The notes beneath the pieces are model-generated. The model was not told where the DNA came from. It saw only the letters and a program-made list of their open reading frames with translations, and did no database searches. A DNA stretch of 64,000 nucleotides, taken from assembly GCA_016720655.1 (NCBI GenBank), contig JADKKE010000032.1, positions 310,001 to 374,000 of the forward strand, given 5' to 3'. Shown in pieces: positions 52,815-61,220 of the stretch (within the stretch, counting starts at the first letter, position 1; every line of letters begins with the position of its first letter). The stretch comes from Bacteroidota bacterium (lineage in GTDB: Bacteria; Bacteroidota; Bacteroidia; AKYH767-A; 2013-40CM-41-45). The position numbers and the translations under genes were made by a program.

Positions 52815-54470
52815 ATGTCAAAGAACATCAGTGAACTATCGGGTAGAAAAGGATTGACAAAAAATCTTTTCGAGGAAATCGGAACACTTGCAAAAGAAAC
52901 CGGGACGCCTTCGGAACAGGAATTGTCAAAACTTGCCACGGAATTTATTATCGGAGATGCAAATGTTTACGGCACTGCTACATTTTATGATTTTCTTCGA
53001 CCGGATAATAAAGGAAAGAAAGTGTACATCTGCAATGGTAGTGCTTGTCTGGCTGCCGGCACACAAGAGCATGTAAAAAATGAAGTACTTAAAAATTTCG
53101 ATGTCTCTGAAGTAGGTGCGATGTGTTGTCTGGGTCGTTGTCATGAAAACTCAGCGTTCAATTATGACGGGAAGAATTATTCAGGTTCTTCTATTTCGTC
53201 CATTGCTGAAATAAAAAAGGATAAAAAATTACGGGAAGATAAGTACCATGTTGAATCCCGGGGAACTGCAGTATTGACATCTGAATTTTCAAATGTTGAT
53301 GCATATTACAGTTTACTTGGAAAAATTCTTCAGGCTCCTGCAAAAGATCTTTTGGAAGAAATAAAAATTTCCGGTTTACGTGGAAGAGGAGGAGCCGGAT
53401 TTCCAATCGGAATGAAACTGGAATCTTGCAGAAATACAGAGGGTAAAACGAAATTTATCGTTTGCAATGCTGATGAAGGTGATCCCGGAGCATATTCCGA
53501 CAGATACATTTTGGAATTCCAGACACATCGGTTGCTTTTGGGAATGATGATAGCAGGATTCGTTACCGGCGCTGAATACGGTGTCGTTTATATCCGTGCA
53601 GAATATCCGGAGTCAATACACAGATGCCAGGCTGCAATTGATGAAATAAGAACAAAAAAACTAATTGGGAAAAATATCCTTGGTTCAACATTCAATTTTG
53701 ATTTCAAAATCATTGCCGCACAGGGTGCATATATCTGCGGAGAAGAAACTGCTTTGTTGTCATCCATAGAAGGACAAAGACCGGAAGTTCGTGTTCGTCC
53801 GCCATATCCGACACAACAAGGATTGTTCAACAAGCCAACAGTAGTCAACAATGTTGAGACACTGGCAGTATTGCCTTACATCGCTGAACACGGCGGGAAA
53901 GCTTACGCAGCAACAGGACGCGGCCGATCAACCGGAACGAAATTAGTTTGTCTGGACAGCAGCTTCAATAGACCCGGATTGTATGAAGTGGAAATGGGAA
54001 CAGCCTTATCAGTTGTAGTGAATGATCTGGGAAAAGGATTTAAACGTAAAACCAAAGCGTTGCACATTGGTAATCCGCTTGGAAATTTGGTTCCCGTGGA
54101 TAAGATCAAAGATCTATCAATCGATTTTGAATCTTTCGCGCAACAGGGATTTCTACTCGGACATGCTTCTGTAATCGGCATTCCTGAAGATTTTCCGATG
54201 ATTGATTATCTCGAACATTTGTTTGAGTTCTGTGCCCATGAAAGTTGTGGAAAATGTTTTCCATGCCGACTCGGTTCCACACGTGGATTTGAACTTTTGC
54301 GAAAAGCACGGATTTCATCCTATAAAATTGACGAAGAATTGTTTCAGGATTTGATTGATACAATGGAAACAGCTTCGCTTTGTGCTTTGGGAGGTGGTTT
54401 GCCACTTCCGATAAAAAATGCATTGCAGTATTTCAATGAAGAACTCTCACCTTATTTTACAAAACAATAA
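52815..54470 (+). CDS. NAD-linked formate dehydrogenase diaphorase subunit (NuoE-NuoF fusion)
   Basis: 551 residues from the ATG at 52815; a TTG five codons earlier is less likely. The first 140 or so residues are NuoE-like with a [2Fe-2S] site (CNGSAC and CCLGRC). The rest is NuoF-like: GLRGRGGAGFPIGMK, CNADEGDPGAYSDRY for NADH and FMN, and a [4Fe-4S] site with Cys478, Cys481, Cys484 and Cys523 (ESCGKCFPCR). It passes electrons from formate to NAD+. In FdsABG enzymes these are two proteins (FdsG and FdsB); here they are fused. Confidence 0.92.
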   Translation: MSKNISELSGRKGLTKNLFEEIGTLAKETGTPSEQELSKLATEFIIGDANVYGTATFYDFLRPDNKGKKVYICNGSACLAAGTQEHVKNEVLKNFDVSEVGAMCCLGRCHENSAFNYDGKNYSGSSISSIAEIKKDKKLREDKYHVESRGTAVLTSEFSNVDAYYSLLGKILQAPAKDLLEEIKISGLRGRGGAGFPIGMKLESCRNTEGKTKFIVCNADEGDPGAYSDRYILEFQTHRLLLGMMIAGFVTGAEYGVVYIRAEYPESIHRCQAAIDEIRTKKLIGKNILGSTFNFDFKIIAAQGAYICGEETALLSSIEGQRPEVRVRPPYPTQQGLFNKPTVVNNVETLAVLPYIAEHGGKAYAATGRGRSTGTKLVCLDSSFNRPGLYEVEMGTALSVVVNDLGKGFKRKTKALHIGNPLGNLVPVDKIKDLSIDFESFAQQGFLLGHASVIGIPEDFPMIDYLEHLFEFCAHESCGKCFPCRLGSTRGFELLRKARISSYKIDEELFQDLIDTMETASLCALGGGLPLPIKNALQYFNEELSPYFTKQ

Positions 54471-54478
54471 ATCAAGGT

Positions 54479-57184
54479 ATGTCAGGAATTGCTTATATCG
54501 ATAATCGTCCATTTGAAATTAAGGATGGAGAAACGATTCTTTCCTTCATCAAAAGGAATAGTGGAGAAGATATCGTGCCTACCCTATGTGATGCTCCGAA
54601 CCTGGAGCCTTATGGAGCATGTAGAGTATGCAGCGTGGATGTTGCGTTGAAAGCCGATGGACCAATGAAAGCACAAGCTTCCTGTCACACTCCGGTGATG
54701 GCCGGTTCCTACATTTTTCCAAGTACAAAACGCATTGAGAAACTGAGGAAAAATATCATTGAACTGGTACTTACAGATCATCCGCTTGATTGTCTGACCT
54801 GTGAGGTGAATAACAATTGTGAATTACAGGAAGTAGCAGCGAAAGTCGGGATTCGTGATGTACGTTATCCGGCTGGAAAAAATCATTTGGATAAAAAGAA
54901 GGATCTCTCGCATCCATACATGACCAGTGATTTTTCAAAATGTATTAATTGTGCCCGTTGTGTAAGAGCTTGTGATGAAGTGCAGGGTCAATTTGTACTG
55001 AGTATGGCCGGTCGTGGATTCGACAGCCACATCATCAAAGGAATGAATACAACTTTCGATGAATCAGCATGTGTGAGCTGTGGTGCCTGTGCGCAAGCGT
55101 GTCCGACTTCCGCAATTTCGGATGTGTTCGAATCGAAGTCGATTGTTCCTCAGAAGAAAGTGAGAACAGTTTGTACGTATTGCGGAGTTGGTTGTAATCT
55201 GGACGTTGCCGTCTCCGATGATACAGTAAAATCTATCCAGGCACCGTCCGATGCACAAGTAAATCAAGGTTCTACCCTTTTGAACGGCCGCTCTCCATCT
55301 TCGTTTTACAATCATCATTATCGTTTAGAGGAACCGATGATTAAGAAGGATGGAAAATTTGTGGAAGTAAGCTGGGACGAAGTGTATGATTTTATTGCAA
55401 ATAAATTTACTGAGATTAAGACGAAGTTTGGTCCGGATTATATTGCCGGAATTTCTTCAGCACGTTGTACCAATGAAGAGAATTACCTGATGCAGAAATT
55501 CATGCGTGTGGTGATTGGAACGAATAATATCGACAGTTGTGCGCGAGTTTGTCATTCGCCTACTGCACTTGGAATGCAGCGGACCTTTGGAACCGGAGCC
55601 GCAACCAATTCTGTTGTCGATCTCAATTATACCGATTGCATGATGGTAATCGGAGCGAATCCTACTGCTTCTCATCCTGTGACAGGAGCAAAAATGAAAC
55701 AGGTCGCGATGAAGGGAAAGACCCTCATTATCATTGATCCGAGGAAAACGGAATTGACAAAATATGCACAGTTTCATCTGCAGTTAAGACCGGGAACGAA
55801 TGCAGCTGTCCTGAACATGATGTTGTATTACATCATTCAGGAAGGATTGGAAGACAAAAAATTTATTGAAAGCAGAACAGAAGGATATGATGAATTCAGA
55901 AAGGAAATTCTGAACCTGGATATTGCAGAGCTTGAAAAAGTAAGTAGTGTTGACCGAAATCTTGTGCGTGAAGCGGCGATTGCTTATGCCAGCGCAGGGA
56001 ATGCAATGTCCTTCCATGGTTTGGGAGTTACAGAACATTCTCAGGGAACATTTACAGTCATGTTGATTGCAGATCTTGCAATGATCACAGGGAATATCGG
56101 AAGAAGAGGAGTGGGCGTAAATCCATTGCGTGGACAGAACAATGTGCAGGGAGCAGCGGACATGGGATGTCAGCCTTACCAGGGGGCAGGATATTTTGAT
56201 TTGAAAGATCCGGAAGTAATTCAGAAATACGAATTGTTTTATAAGAATCCTTTTCCAAAACATGTTGGGTACAAGATTCCGGAGATGTACGATGCATCTT
56301 TGAATGATAAACTGAAAGCAGTCTGGATTATCGGAGAAGATCTCGTGCAGACGGATCCGAATACACATCATGTGCGTAAAGCATTGGAGAAACTGGATCT
56401 GTTGATTGTACAGGAATTGTTTATGAGTGAAACGGCAAAGATGGCTCATGTAATTCTTCCGGGAGCTTCTTTCCTGGAGAAAAGCGGAACATTTACTAAT
56501 GGAGAACGACGGATTCAGCGTGTGAATAAAGCGGTGGAGCCGGTAGGAAATACTAAAGCTGACGGACAAATTATCGTCGACCTGATGAACCGGATGGGTT
56601 ACCCTGAACCGGATTATGATCCTGCGGTTCAGTTGGTGGAGATTGCAGCAATTGTTCCTTTCTTCAAAGGAGTGAAGTGGGATGAGCTTGGAATAAATGG
56701 TAAGCAATGGCCTGTTCTCGAAGATGGTTCGGACACCGAAATATTGCACATTGATACTTTCAAACGCGGGAAAGGAAAGTTTGTCCACAATACATTCAAA
56801 GAAACAGAAGAAATAGTAGCGAACGGAAAAGATTTTCCATACATCATAACCACCGTTCGCGAACTGGAACATTACAACAGTGGCGTAATGACCCGTCGTA
56901 CGCGCAACAGCAGGATTTTAAAAGAAGATGTATTGCTGATCAATCCGGAAGACGCAAGGAAAAATTTCATTGGTGATGGAGAATTCGTAACTGTTGAATC
57001 CGCCAGAGGAGAAATCAAAATCAAAGCCAAAGTATCCGATGAAATGAAACCCGGAGTGATGAGCACAACTTTTCATTTTCCGGAAATTATGATGAATATT
57101 ATTACTTCGAGTATCAGCGATTCTGAGGCCAAGTGTCCGGAGTATAAGGTGGTGGCGTGTCGGATACGGAAGGCAGTAGTTTAG
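54479..57184 (+). CDS. NAD-linked formate dehydrogenase alpha subunit (FdsA/FdhF type)
   Basis: 901 residues. Iron-sulfur sites run in order: [2Fe-2S] Cys37, Cys48, Cys51, Cys69; His101-Cys105-Cys108-Cys114; two 4Fe-4S ferredoxin sites (Cys155-165 and Cys198-208); then the cofactor-proximal CTYCGVGC (Cys232, 235, 239). The Mo ligand is Cys358 in ARVCHSPT, so this is the Cys form and not a selenoprotein. The fourth ligand of the proximal cluster, normally in a CxKGR motif, reads TLLNGR here (residues 266-271); Cys and Lys are both missing. Otherwise the bis-MGD core is complete. It forms a complex with the diaphorase subunit, eight bases upstream. Confidence 0.94.
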   Translation: MSGIAYIDNRPFEIKDGETILSFIKRNSGEDIVPTLCDAPNLEPYGACRVCSVDVALKADGPMKAQASCHTPVMAGSYIFPSTKRIEKLRKNIIELVLTDHPLDCLTCEVNNNCELQEVAAKVGIRDVRYPAGKNHLDKKKDLSHPYMTSDFSKCINCARCVRACDEVQGQFVLSMAGRGFDSHIIKGMNTTFDESACVSCGACAQACPTSAISDVFESKSIVPQKKVRTVCTYCGVGCNLDVAVSDDTVKSIQAPSDAQVNQGSTLLNGRSPSSFYNHHYRLEEPMIKKDGKFVEVSWDEVYDFIANKFTEIKTKFGPDYIAGISSARCTNEENYLMQKFMRVVIGTNNIDSCARVCHSPTALGMQRTFGTGAATNSVVDLNYTDCMMVIGANPTASHPVTGAKMKQVAMKGKTLIIIDPRKTELTKYAQFHLQLRPGTNAAVLNMMLYYIIQEGLEDKKFIESRTEGYDEFRKEILNLDIAELEKVSSVDRNLVREAAIAYASAGNAMSFHGLGVTEHSQGTFTVMLIADLAMITGNIGRRGVGVNPLRGQNNVQGAADMGCQPYQGAGYFDLKDPEVIQKYELFYKNPFPKHVGYKIPEMYDASLNDKLKAVWIIGEDLVQTDPNTHHVRKALEKLDLLIVQELFMSETAKMAHVILPGASFLEKSGTFTNGERRIQRVNKAVEPVGNTKADGQIIVDLMNRMGYPEPDYDPAVQLVEIAAIVPFFKGVKWDELGINGKQWPVLEDGSDTEILHIDTFKRGKGKFVHNTFKETEEIVANGKDFPYIITTVRELEHYNSGVMTRRTRNSRILKEDVLLINPEDARKNFIGDGEFVTVESARGEIKIKAKVSDEMKPGVMSTTFHFPEIMMNIITSSISDSEAKCPEYKVVACRIRKAVV

Positions 57185-57211
57185 TTATTAGTTAATAGTT
57201 ATTAGTTATTG
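57184..57211. repeat. Heptanucleotide array, unit GTTATTA
   Basis: Four 7-base units (GTTATTA, GTTAATA, GTTATTA, GTTATTG) begin at the alpha-subunit stop codon. Confidence 0.75.
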
Positions 57212-57270
57212 GTACGGGTACGCAAATAAATTATTTATTTCCATAAGACTTATTTTTTTTTGGATCAAAA

Positions 57271-57350
57271 ATCATCAATCATCAATCATCAATCATCAAT
57301 CATCAATCATCAATCATCAATCATCAATCATCAATCATCAATCATCAATC
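57271..57350. repeat. Heptanucleotide array, unit ATCATCA
   Basis: Eleven and a half perfect copies, 80 bases, ending one base before the TTG start codon of moaA. No interruption is seen. Confidence 0.93.
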
Positions 57351-57351
57351 C

Positions 57352-58320
57352 TTGCTAACCGACAAACATAACCGAATCCACGATTACCTGAGAATTTCAC
57401 TCACGGATGTGTGTAATCTGCGCTGTACGTATTGTATGCCGGATCATCCTGTTTTTTCGGCGAAGGAAAAATTGATGAGTACGGATGAGATCATTGATAT
57501 TGCAACTACGTTTGTAAAACTTGGTGTGAAAAAAATCAGGCTGACAGGTGGAGAACCGCTGGTGCGACAGGATGCAAGGGAAATCATTGAACGACTTTCA
57601 TTGTTGCGGTCAGAGGGATTAAATGAAATCACGCTCACAACGAATGGAGTTTTTCTTCATGACTATATTGAGGATTTCAAAAAAGCCGGGATTCGATCTT
57701 TGAATGTGAGTCTGGATACCATGATGCCGGATCGTTTTGCAAAAATTACAAAGCGTGAGCATTTTCACAGGGTGATGTCGAATATTCATTTACTAATGGA
57801 ACACGGTTTTCATGTGAAGGTGAATATGGTGGTGATGAATGGTGTCAATGACGATGAGATTTTTGATTTTATCAACTGGACCAGAGATTTTCCGGTGCAT
57901 GTACGCTTTATAGAATTTATGCCATTCCGTGACAATCACTGGAAGGATCAAAAATTAATTACCACCAAGGAATTACTGGATCGGGCACAAAGTCATTTTG
58001 AAGTTGTGCCGCTGCAGAATAATAAACACGATACTTCTAGAAAGTTTAAAGTACTTGGTTATGAAGGGACGTTTGCCTTCATCAGCACGATGAGTGAACC
58101 CTTTTGTGGTGATTGCAATCGTCTTCGATTAACGGCAGATGGAAAAATGAAAAACTGTTTGTTTTCAAAAGGAGAAATGGATTTATTAGCTGCTTTACGT
58201 CGCGGAGAATCCATTCTAGATCTGATTCATGCTTCACTCGCTTCCAAAGAAAAACAATGGGGCGGACAAGAACTTTTTGGCAAAACCGAAAACCGCACCA
58301 TGGTTTCCATCGGCGGCTAA
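57352..58320 (+). CDS. moaA: GTP 3',8-cyclase MoaA
   Basis: 322 residues. A radical-SAM enzyme that starts molybdopterin synthesis from GTP. The N-terminal cluster motif CNLRCTYCMP and the C-terminal cluster Cys residues (EPFCGDCNRLRL plus a later Cys in MKNCLFS) are present, and the protein ends in the conserved Gly-Gly. The frame starts with TTG (LLTDKHNRIHDYLRIS); upstream codons belong to the heptad array and contain no ATG. The start is thus TTG or lies in the repeats. It is last in the cofactor/formate-dehydrogenase run. Confidence 0.95.
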   Translation: MLTDKHNRIHDYLRISLTDVCNLRCTYCMPDHPVFSAKEKLMSTDEIIDIATTFVKLGVKKIRLTGGEPLVRQDAREIIERLSLLRSEGLNEITLTTNGVFLHDYIEDFKKAGIRSLNVSLDTMMPDRFAKITKREHFHRVMSNIHLLMEHGFHVKVNMVVMNGVNDDEIFDFINWTRDFPVHVRFIEFMPFRDNHWKDQKLITTKELLDRAQSHFEVVPLQNNKHDTSRKFKVLGYEGTFAFISTMSEPFCGDCNRLRLTADGKMKNCLFSKGEMDLLAALRRGESILDLIHASLASKEKQWGGQELFGKTENRTMVSIGG

Positions 58321-58325
58321 AAAAA

Positions 58326-58349
58326 AATCTCCCGCTAAAACGGGAGATT
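58326..58349. terminator. Bidirectional terminator between moaA and gltA
   Basis: AATCTCCCG, loop CTAAAA, CGGGAGATT. On the minus strand the stem is followed by TTTTTTT; on the plus strand the tail is less T-rich. Confidence 0.75.
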
Positions 58350-58367
58350 GAAATTAATCATCTCAAA

Positions 58368-58402
58368 AACTCATAACTCATAACTCAAAACTCATAACTC
58401 CT
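58368..58402. repeat. Heptanucleotide array, unit AACTCAT
   Basis: Five 7-base units (AACTCAT x2, AACTCAA, AACTCAT, AACTCCT) fill the gap between the terminator and the 3' end of gltA. Confidence 0.8.
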
Positions 58403-59681
58403 ACTTCCTCTTTTCAACCAACACATAATCCCTATTCACCGGCCCGGTATAAATCTGTCTTGGACGAGCAATCGGTTCTTTTCCTTCACGCATTTCTTTC
58501 CATTGAGCGATCCATCCCGGCATTCTTCCAATTGCAAACATTACGGTGAACATATCAGTCGGAATTCCAATGGCACGATAGAGAATTCCTGAGTAGAAAT
58601 CCACGTTCGGGTATAATTTCTTTTCGATGAAATAATTATCCGTAAGCGCAATTTCTTCAAGTTGTTTTGCGATGTCAAGCAATGGATCTTTAATACCTAA
58701 TTCCTGCAGTACATCATCGCAGGCTTTCTTGATAATCTTGGCGCGTGGATCAAAGTTTTTGTAAACGCGATGACCGAATCCCATCAAACGGAAACCACTG
58801 GATTTATCTTTTGCTTTTGCAACCCATTCGCCAATGTTTCCACCTTCTTTACGGATAGTTTGCAACATTTCAATTACAGCTTGATTGGCACCGCCATGCA
58901 AAGGTCCCCACAAAGCAGAAACACCTGAAGAAATAGAAGCATACAAATTCGCCTGAGATGAACCGGCAACGCGAACAGTAGAAGTAGAGCAATTCTGTTC
59001 GTGGTCGGCGTGGAGAATGAGAAGTTTATCGAGTGCGTCAGCAACTTTTGGGTTTACATGGTAATCGTCTGTCGGCTGTGCAAACATCATGTGCAGGAAG
59101 TTTGCGCAATACGAAAGTCTGTTTTGCGGGTACATCACCGGATGTCCGATGGATTTTTTATAAGACCACGCTGCAACCGTCGCACACTTTGCCATTAAAC
59201 GCTGAATTGTGAGATCTACATCCCCTTCAGTTTTATAAACGTCAGGGTAAAAAGTAGACATCGCTGCGATCATCGAAGCGAGTACTCCCATCGGATGTGC
59301 TTTGGAAGGAAATCCTTCGTAGAATTTCTTCATATCCTCATGGATGAGAGTATGATGGGTTACTCCGGATATGAATGAAGCCAATTGTTCTTTGTTTGGC
59401 AGTTCACCATAGATCAGAAGATAGGACACTTCCAAAAAGTTAGACTTTTCAGCCAACTGCTCAATTGGATAACCCCTGTAACGGAGGATTCCATTTTCTC
59501 CATCGAGGAAAGTGATCGCACTTTGAGTAGACCCTGTATTTTTAAAACCTGTGTCAAGAGTAATGTATCCACTCAGGTCACGAAGTGTAGAAATGTCGAT
59601 TGCTTTTTCACCTTCGGAGCCCACAACAACCGGGAGTTCATAGGTTTTATTGTCCAGTTTTATTTCTGCGATATTTGCCAT
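58401..59681 (-). CDS. gltA: Citrate synthase
   Basis: 426 residues, type II bacterial form. It condenses oxaloacetate and acetyl-CoA, the entry to the TCA cycle. Landmarks are the N-terminal strand domain (KTYELPVVVGSEGEKAID), GILRYRGYPIEQLAE, SALWGPLHGGANQAV with the active-site His, MGFGHRVYKNFDPRA with the second His, and the Asp context (NVDFYSGILYRAIGIP). It is convergent with moaA. No promoter box was found in its upstream gap. Confidence 0.97.
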   Translation of the reverse strand: MANIAEIKLDNKTYELPVVVGSEGEKAIDISTLRDLSGYITLDTGFKNTGSTQSAITFLDGENGILRYRGYPIEQLAEKSNFLEVSYLLIYGELPNKEQLASFISGVTHHTLIHEDMKKFYEGFPSKAHPMGVLASMIAAMSTFYPDVYKTEGDVDLTIQRLMAKCATVAAWSYKKSIGHPVMYPQNRLSYCANFLHMMFAQPTDDYHVNPKVADALDKLLILHADHEQNCSTSTVRVAGSSQANLYASISSGVSALWGPLHGGANQAVIEMLQTIRKEGGNIGEWVAKAKDKSSGFRLMGFGHRVYKNFDPRAKIIKKACDDVLQELGIKDPLLDIAKQLEEIALTDNYFIEKKLYPNVDFYSGILYRAIGIPTDMFTVMFAIGRMPGWIAQWKEMREGKEPIARPRQIYTGPVNRDYVLVEKRK

Positions 59682-59959
59682 TGAAACGTTGATGTTAATA
59701 ATTTTTTAATTTTTATTTCATTTCAACAATGCCGGTATCGATGATTCGATGAATATCGGTATTGAGTTTTGAAATCGGGCGAGAAATTACATTTTTTGTT
59801 CGAATCTTTTCTCCAATTCCATTAATATTTCCTGATGAAGCGTTCAAAATTCATTCAGAATCCTAAAAATGAAAAATTTCAATCCTCTAATGATAGATTA
59901 AAATTGAGGATATCTAATTTCTTCTTTGGGATGCTGTTAATCCATACCATATTACAATA

Positions 59960-60075
59960 GGCTATTTCAGTGCTTGGTCATTTTTACAATAATCGTTGTC
60001 CCTCCGCCTCAAACTTTTTTCAATATCGAGCATTCTCCCACCTCGTTTTAGAAAAATTCCAGGCACACAACACTC
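59960..60075. mobile_element. Decayed MITE-like copy
   Basis: TTTTTACAATAATCGTTG followed by TCC is nearly the same as TTTTTTGCAATAATCGTTG in the intact copy to its right, and CACCTCGTTTTAGAAAAA parallels CGCCTCGTCTTGCAAAAA. The terminal repeats are not preserved. It has the same orientation as the copy at 60108. Confidence 0.5.
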
Positions 60076-60107
60076 AAAACCGGTAGATTGTCTCTATTTT
60101 AATTTTA

Positions 60108-60297
60108 GGGCACCTCTAATAACCATCTTTGAAAGCTGTTTATTTGCTCATATTTTCTGTCAATAGCTTTCGATGTTTGATCTTTTTTGCAATAATCGTT
60201 GTTCGTCTTATGATACTTAAATTCAGGTTCGACCTTCCTCACGCCTCGTCTTGCAAAAAAATATCAAAGCACCCAGAACAGGTTATCAGAGGTGCCC
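60108..60297. mobile_element. MITE-like element, copy 2 (190 bp)
   Basis: Ends GGGCACCTCTAATAACC (left) and, read inward from the right, GGGCACCTCTGATAACC. The interior is the reverse complement of the interior of copy 1 (GCCTCGTCTTGC, CTTCCTC, GTTGTTCGTC, TTTTTTGCAAT). A frame of 80 codons overlaps it but is not protein-like. The left flank (AATTTTA) matches that of copy 1. Confidence 0.85.
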
Positions 60298-61220
60298 TTC
60301 TGAAACAAATGGTACTCAGAAATCTATTTGACAAAATGTGTTCATATAATATCACCCGGACTTTTGCCTGAAATTTTTCATCGCAAATTTTTCAAAAATA
60401 TTTATCAACAATTTCCTAACATGATAAATGTCATTATTGATTATCTTATCAAATAATTTTGGTGAATTGTTCTGGATGAAACCCGGAGAAAGATTACACA
60501 ATTCATTGATGAACCCAAAAGGAGTGATTTAGAAGATACTTTTTGGCGATTGAATGAAGATTTATTTTTCTATCGCAGCGTAAAGCGATGGATGTTTAAA
60601 ATTGATCGCCGCCAGGTTTAAGTTCCGAATAAATCTTCTGCCTATTTCTTTTGGAAGATTACACAAATTAATTTTCTGCGAAATTCCTCCAGAATCTTCC
60701 AGTACTATTGAGCATTCATTGGCAAGCAGATTTATACCCCCTGGAATTTGTCCAGCTCATTGAAGACATGTGATTGATGTAATTACCTGCGAGTTGAATC
60801 ACAAATGGGTTAAGATTTGAGCATTAGTAACTGCATTTTTTATTTGCAACCGGAGGTGTTCCTTGTGTGCATTTCTAAAATATTGATGTGTCCATTTTTG
60901 ACGCCATTGGTTGATGTGTCTTCAGTTTATAAAACAGTGAATCATGTAAGTTAATAATTAAATTATGTAAGATGCCGGAGCTTCATGTAATGATCTTTGT
61001 GAAGAAATAATTCAGCTGCAATTTTTCTTTCAGGAGCATTTACAGTTGATCTGAGAACACGAAGTCAACAGACATTGCAAACGAATTTTTAAGTGCATTT
61101 ATAATTATCACCATCGGGCCAATTCAACTCAACCCCCAGGAGTTTGGCAAAATAAAATTGATTGTCAATCTCATTCATTACCAATATTCAATTTTAAATT
61201 CAAATTAATTAATTCAAACT

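Larger units (their letters stand above)
59682..61220. other. 1.5-kb gene-free gap upstream of gltA
   Basis: This gap separates divergent gltA and the large secreted protein. It holds one intact MITE-like element (60108-60297) and a decayed copy just before it. The rest, about 59700-59960 and 60300-61200, is AT-rich with no convincing reading frame. Short runs near 60480-60640 look faintly coding but are broken by stops; they may be a dead gene. Confidence 0.7.

Noticed and set aside
55550..55558. Selenocysteine at the formate dehydrogenase active site
   Set aside because: The codon at the ligand position is TGT (Cys358), not TGA, and no SECIS-like hairpin is needed.
55784..56872. Open frame of 362 codons on the minus strand
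   Set aside because: It is antisense to the well-supported formate dehydrogenase alpha subunit and its composition is unlike a protein; it is a shadow of the coding frame.
60129..60371. Open frame of 80 codons upstream of gltA
   Set aside because: It lies mostly inside the MITE-like element and has no protein features.
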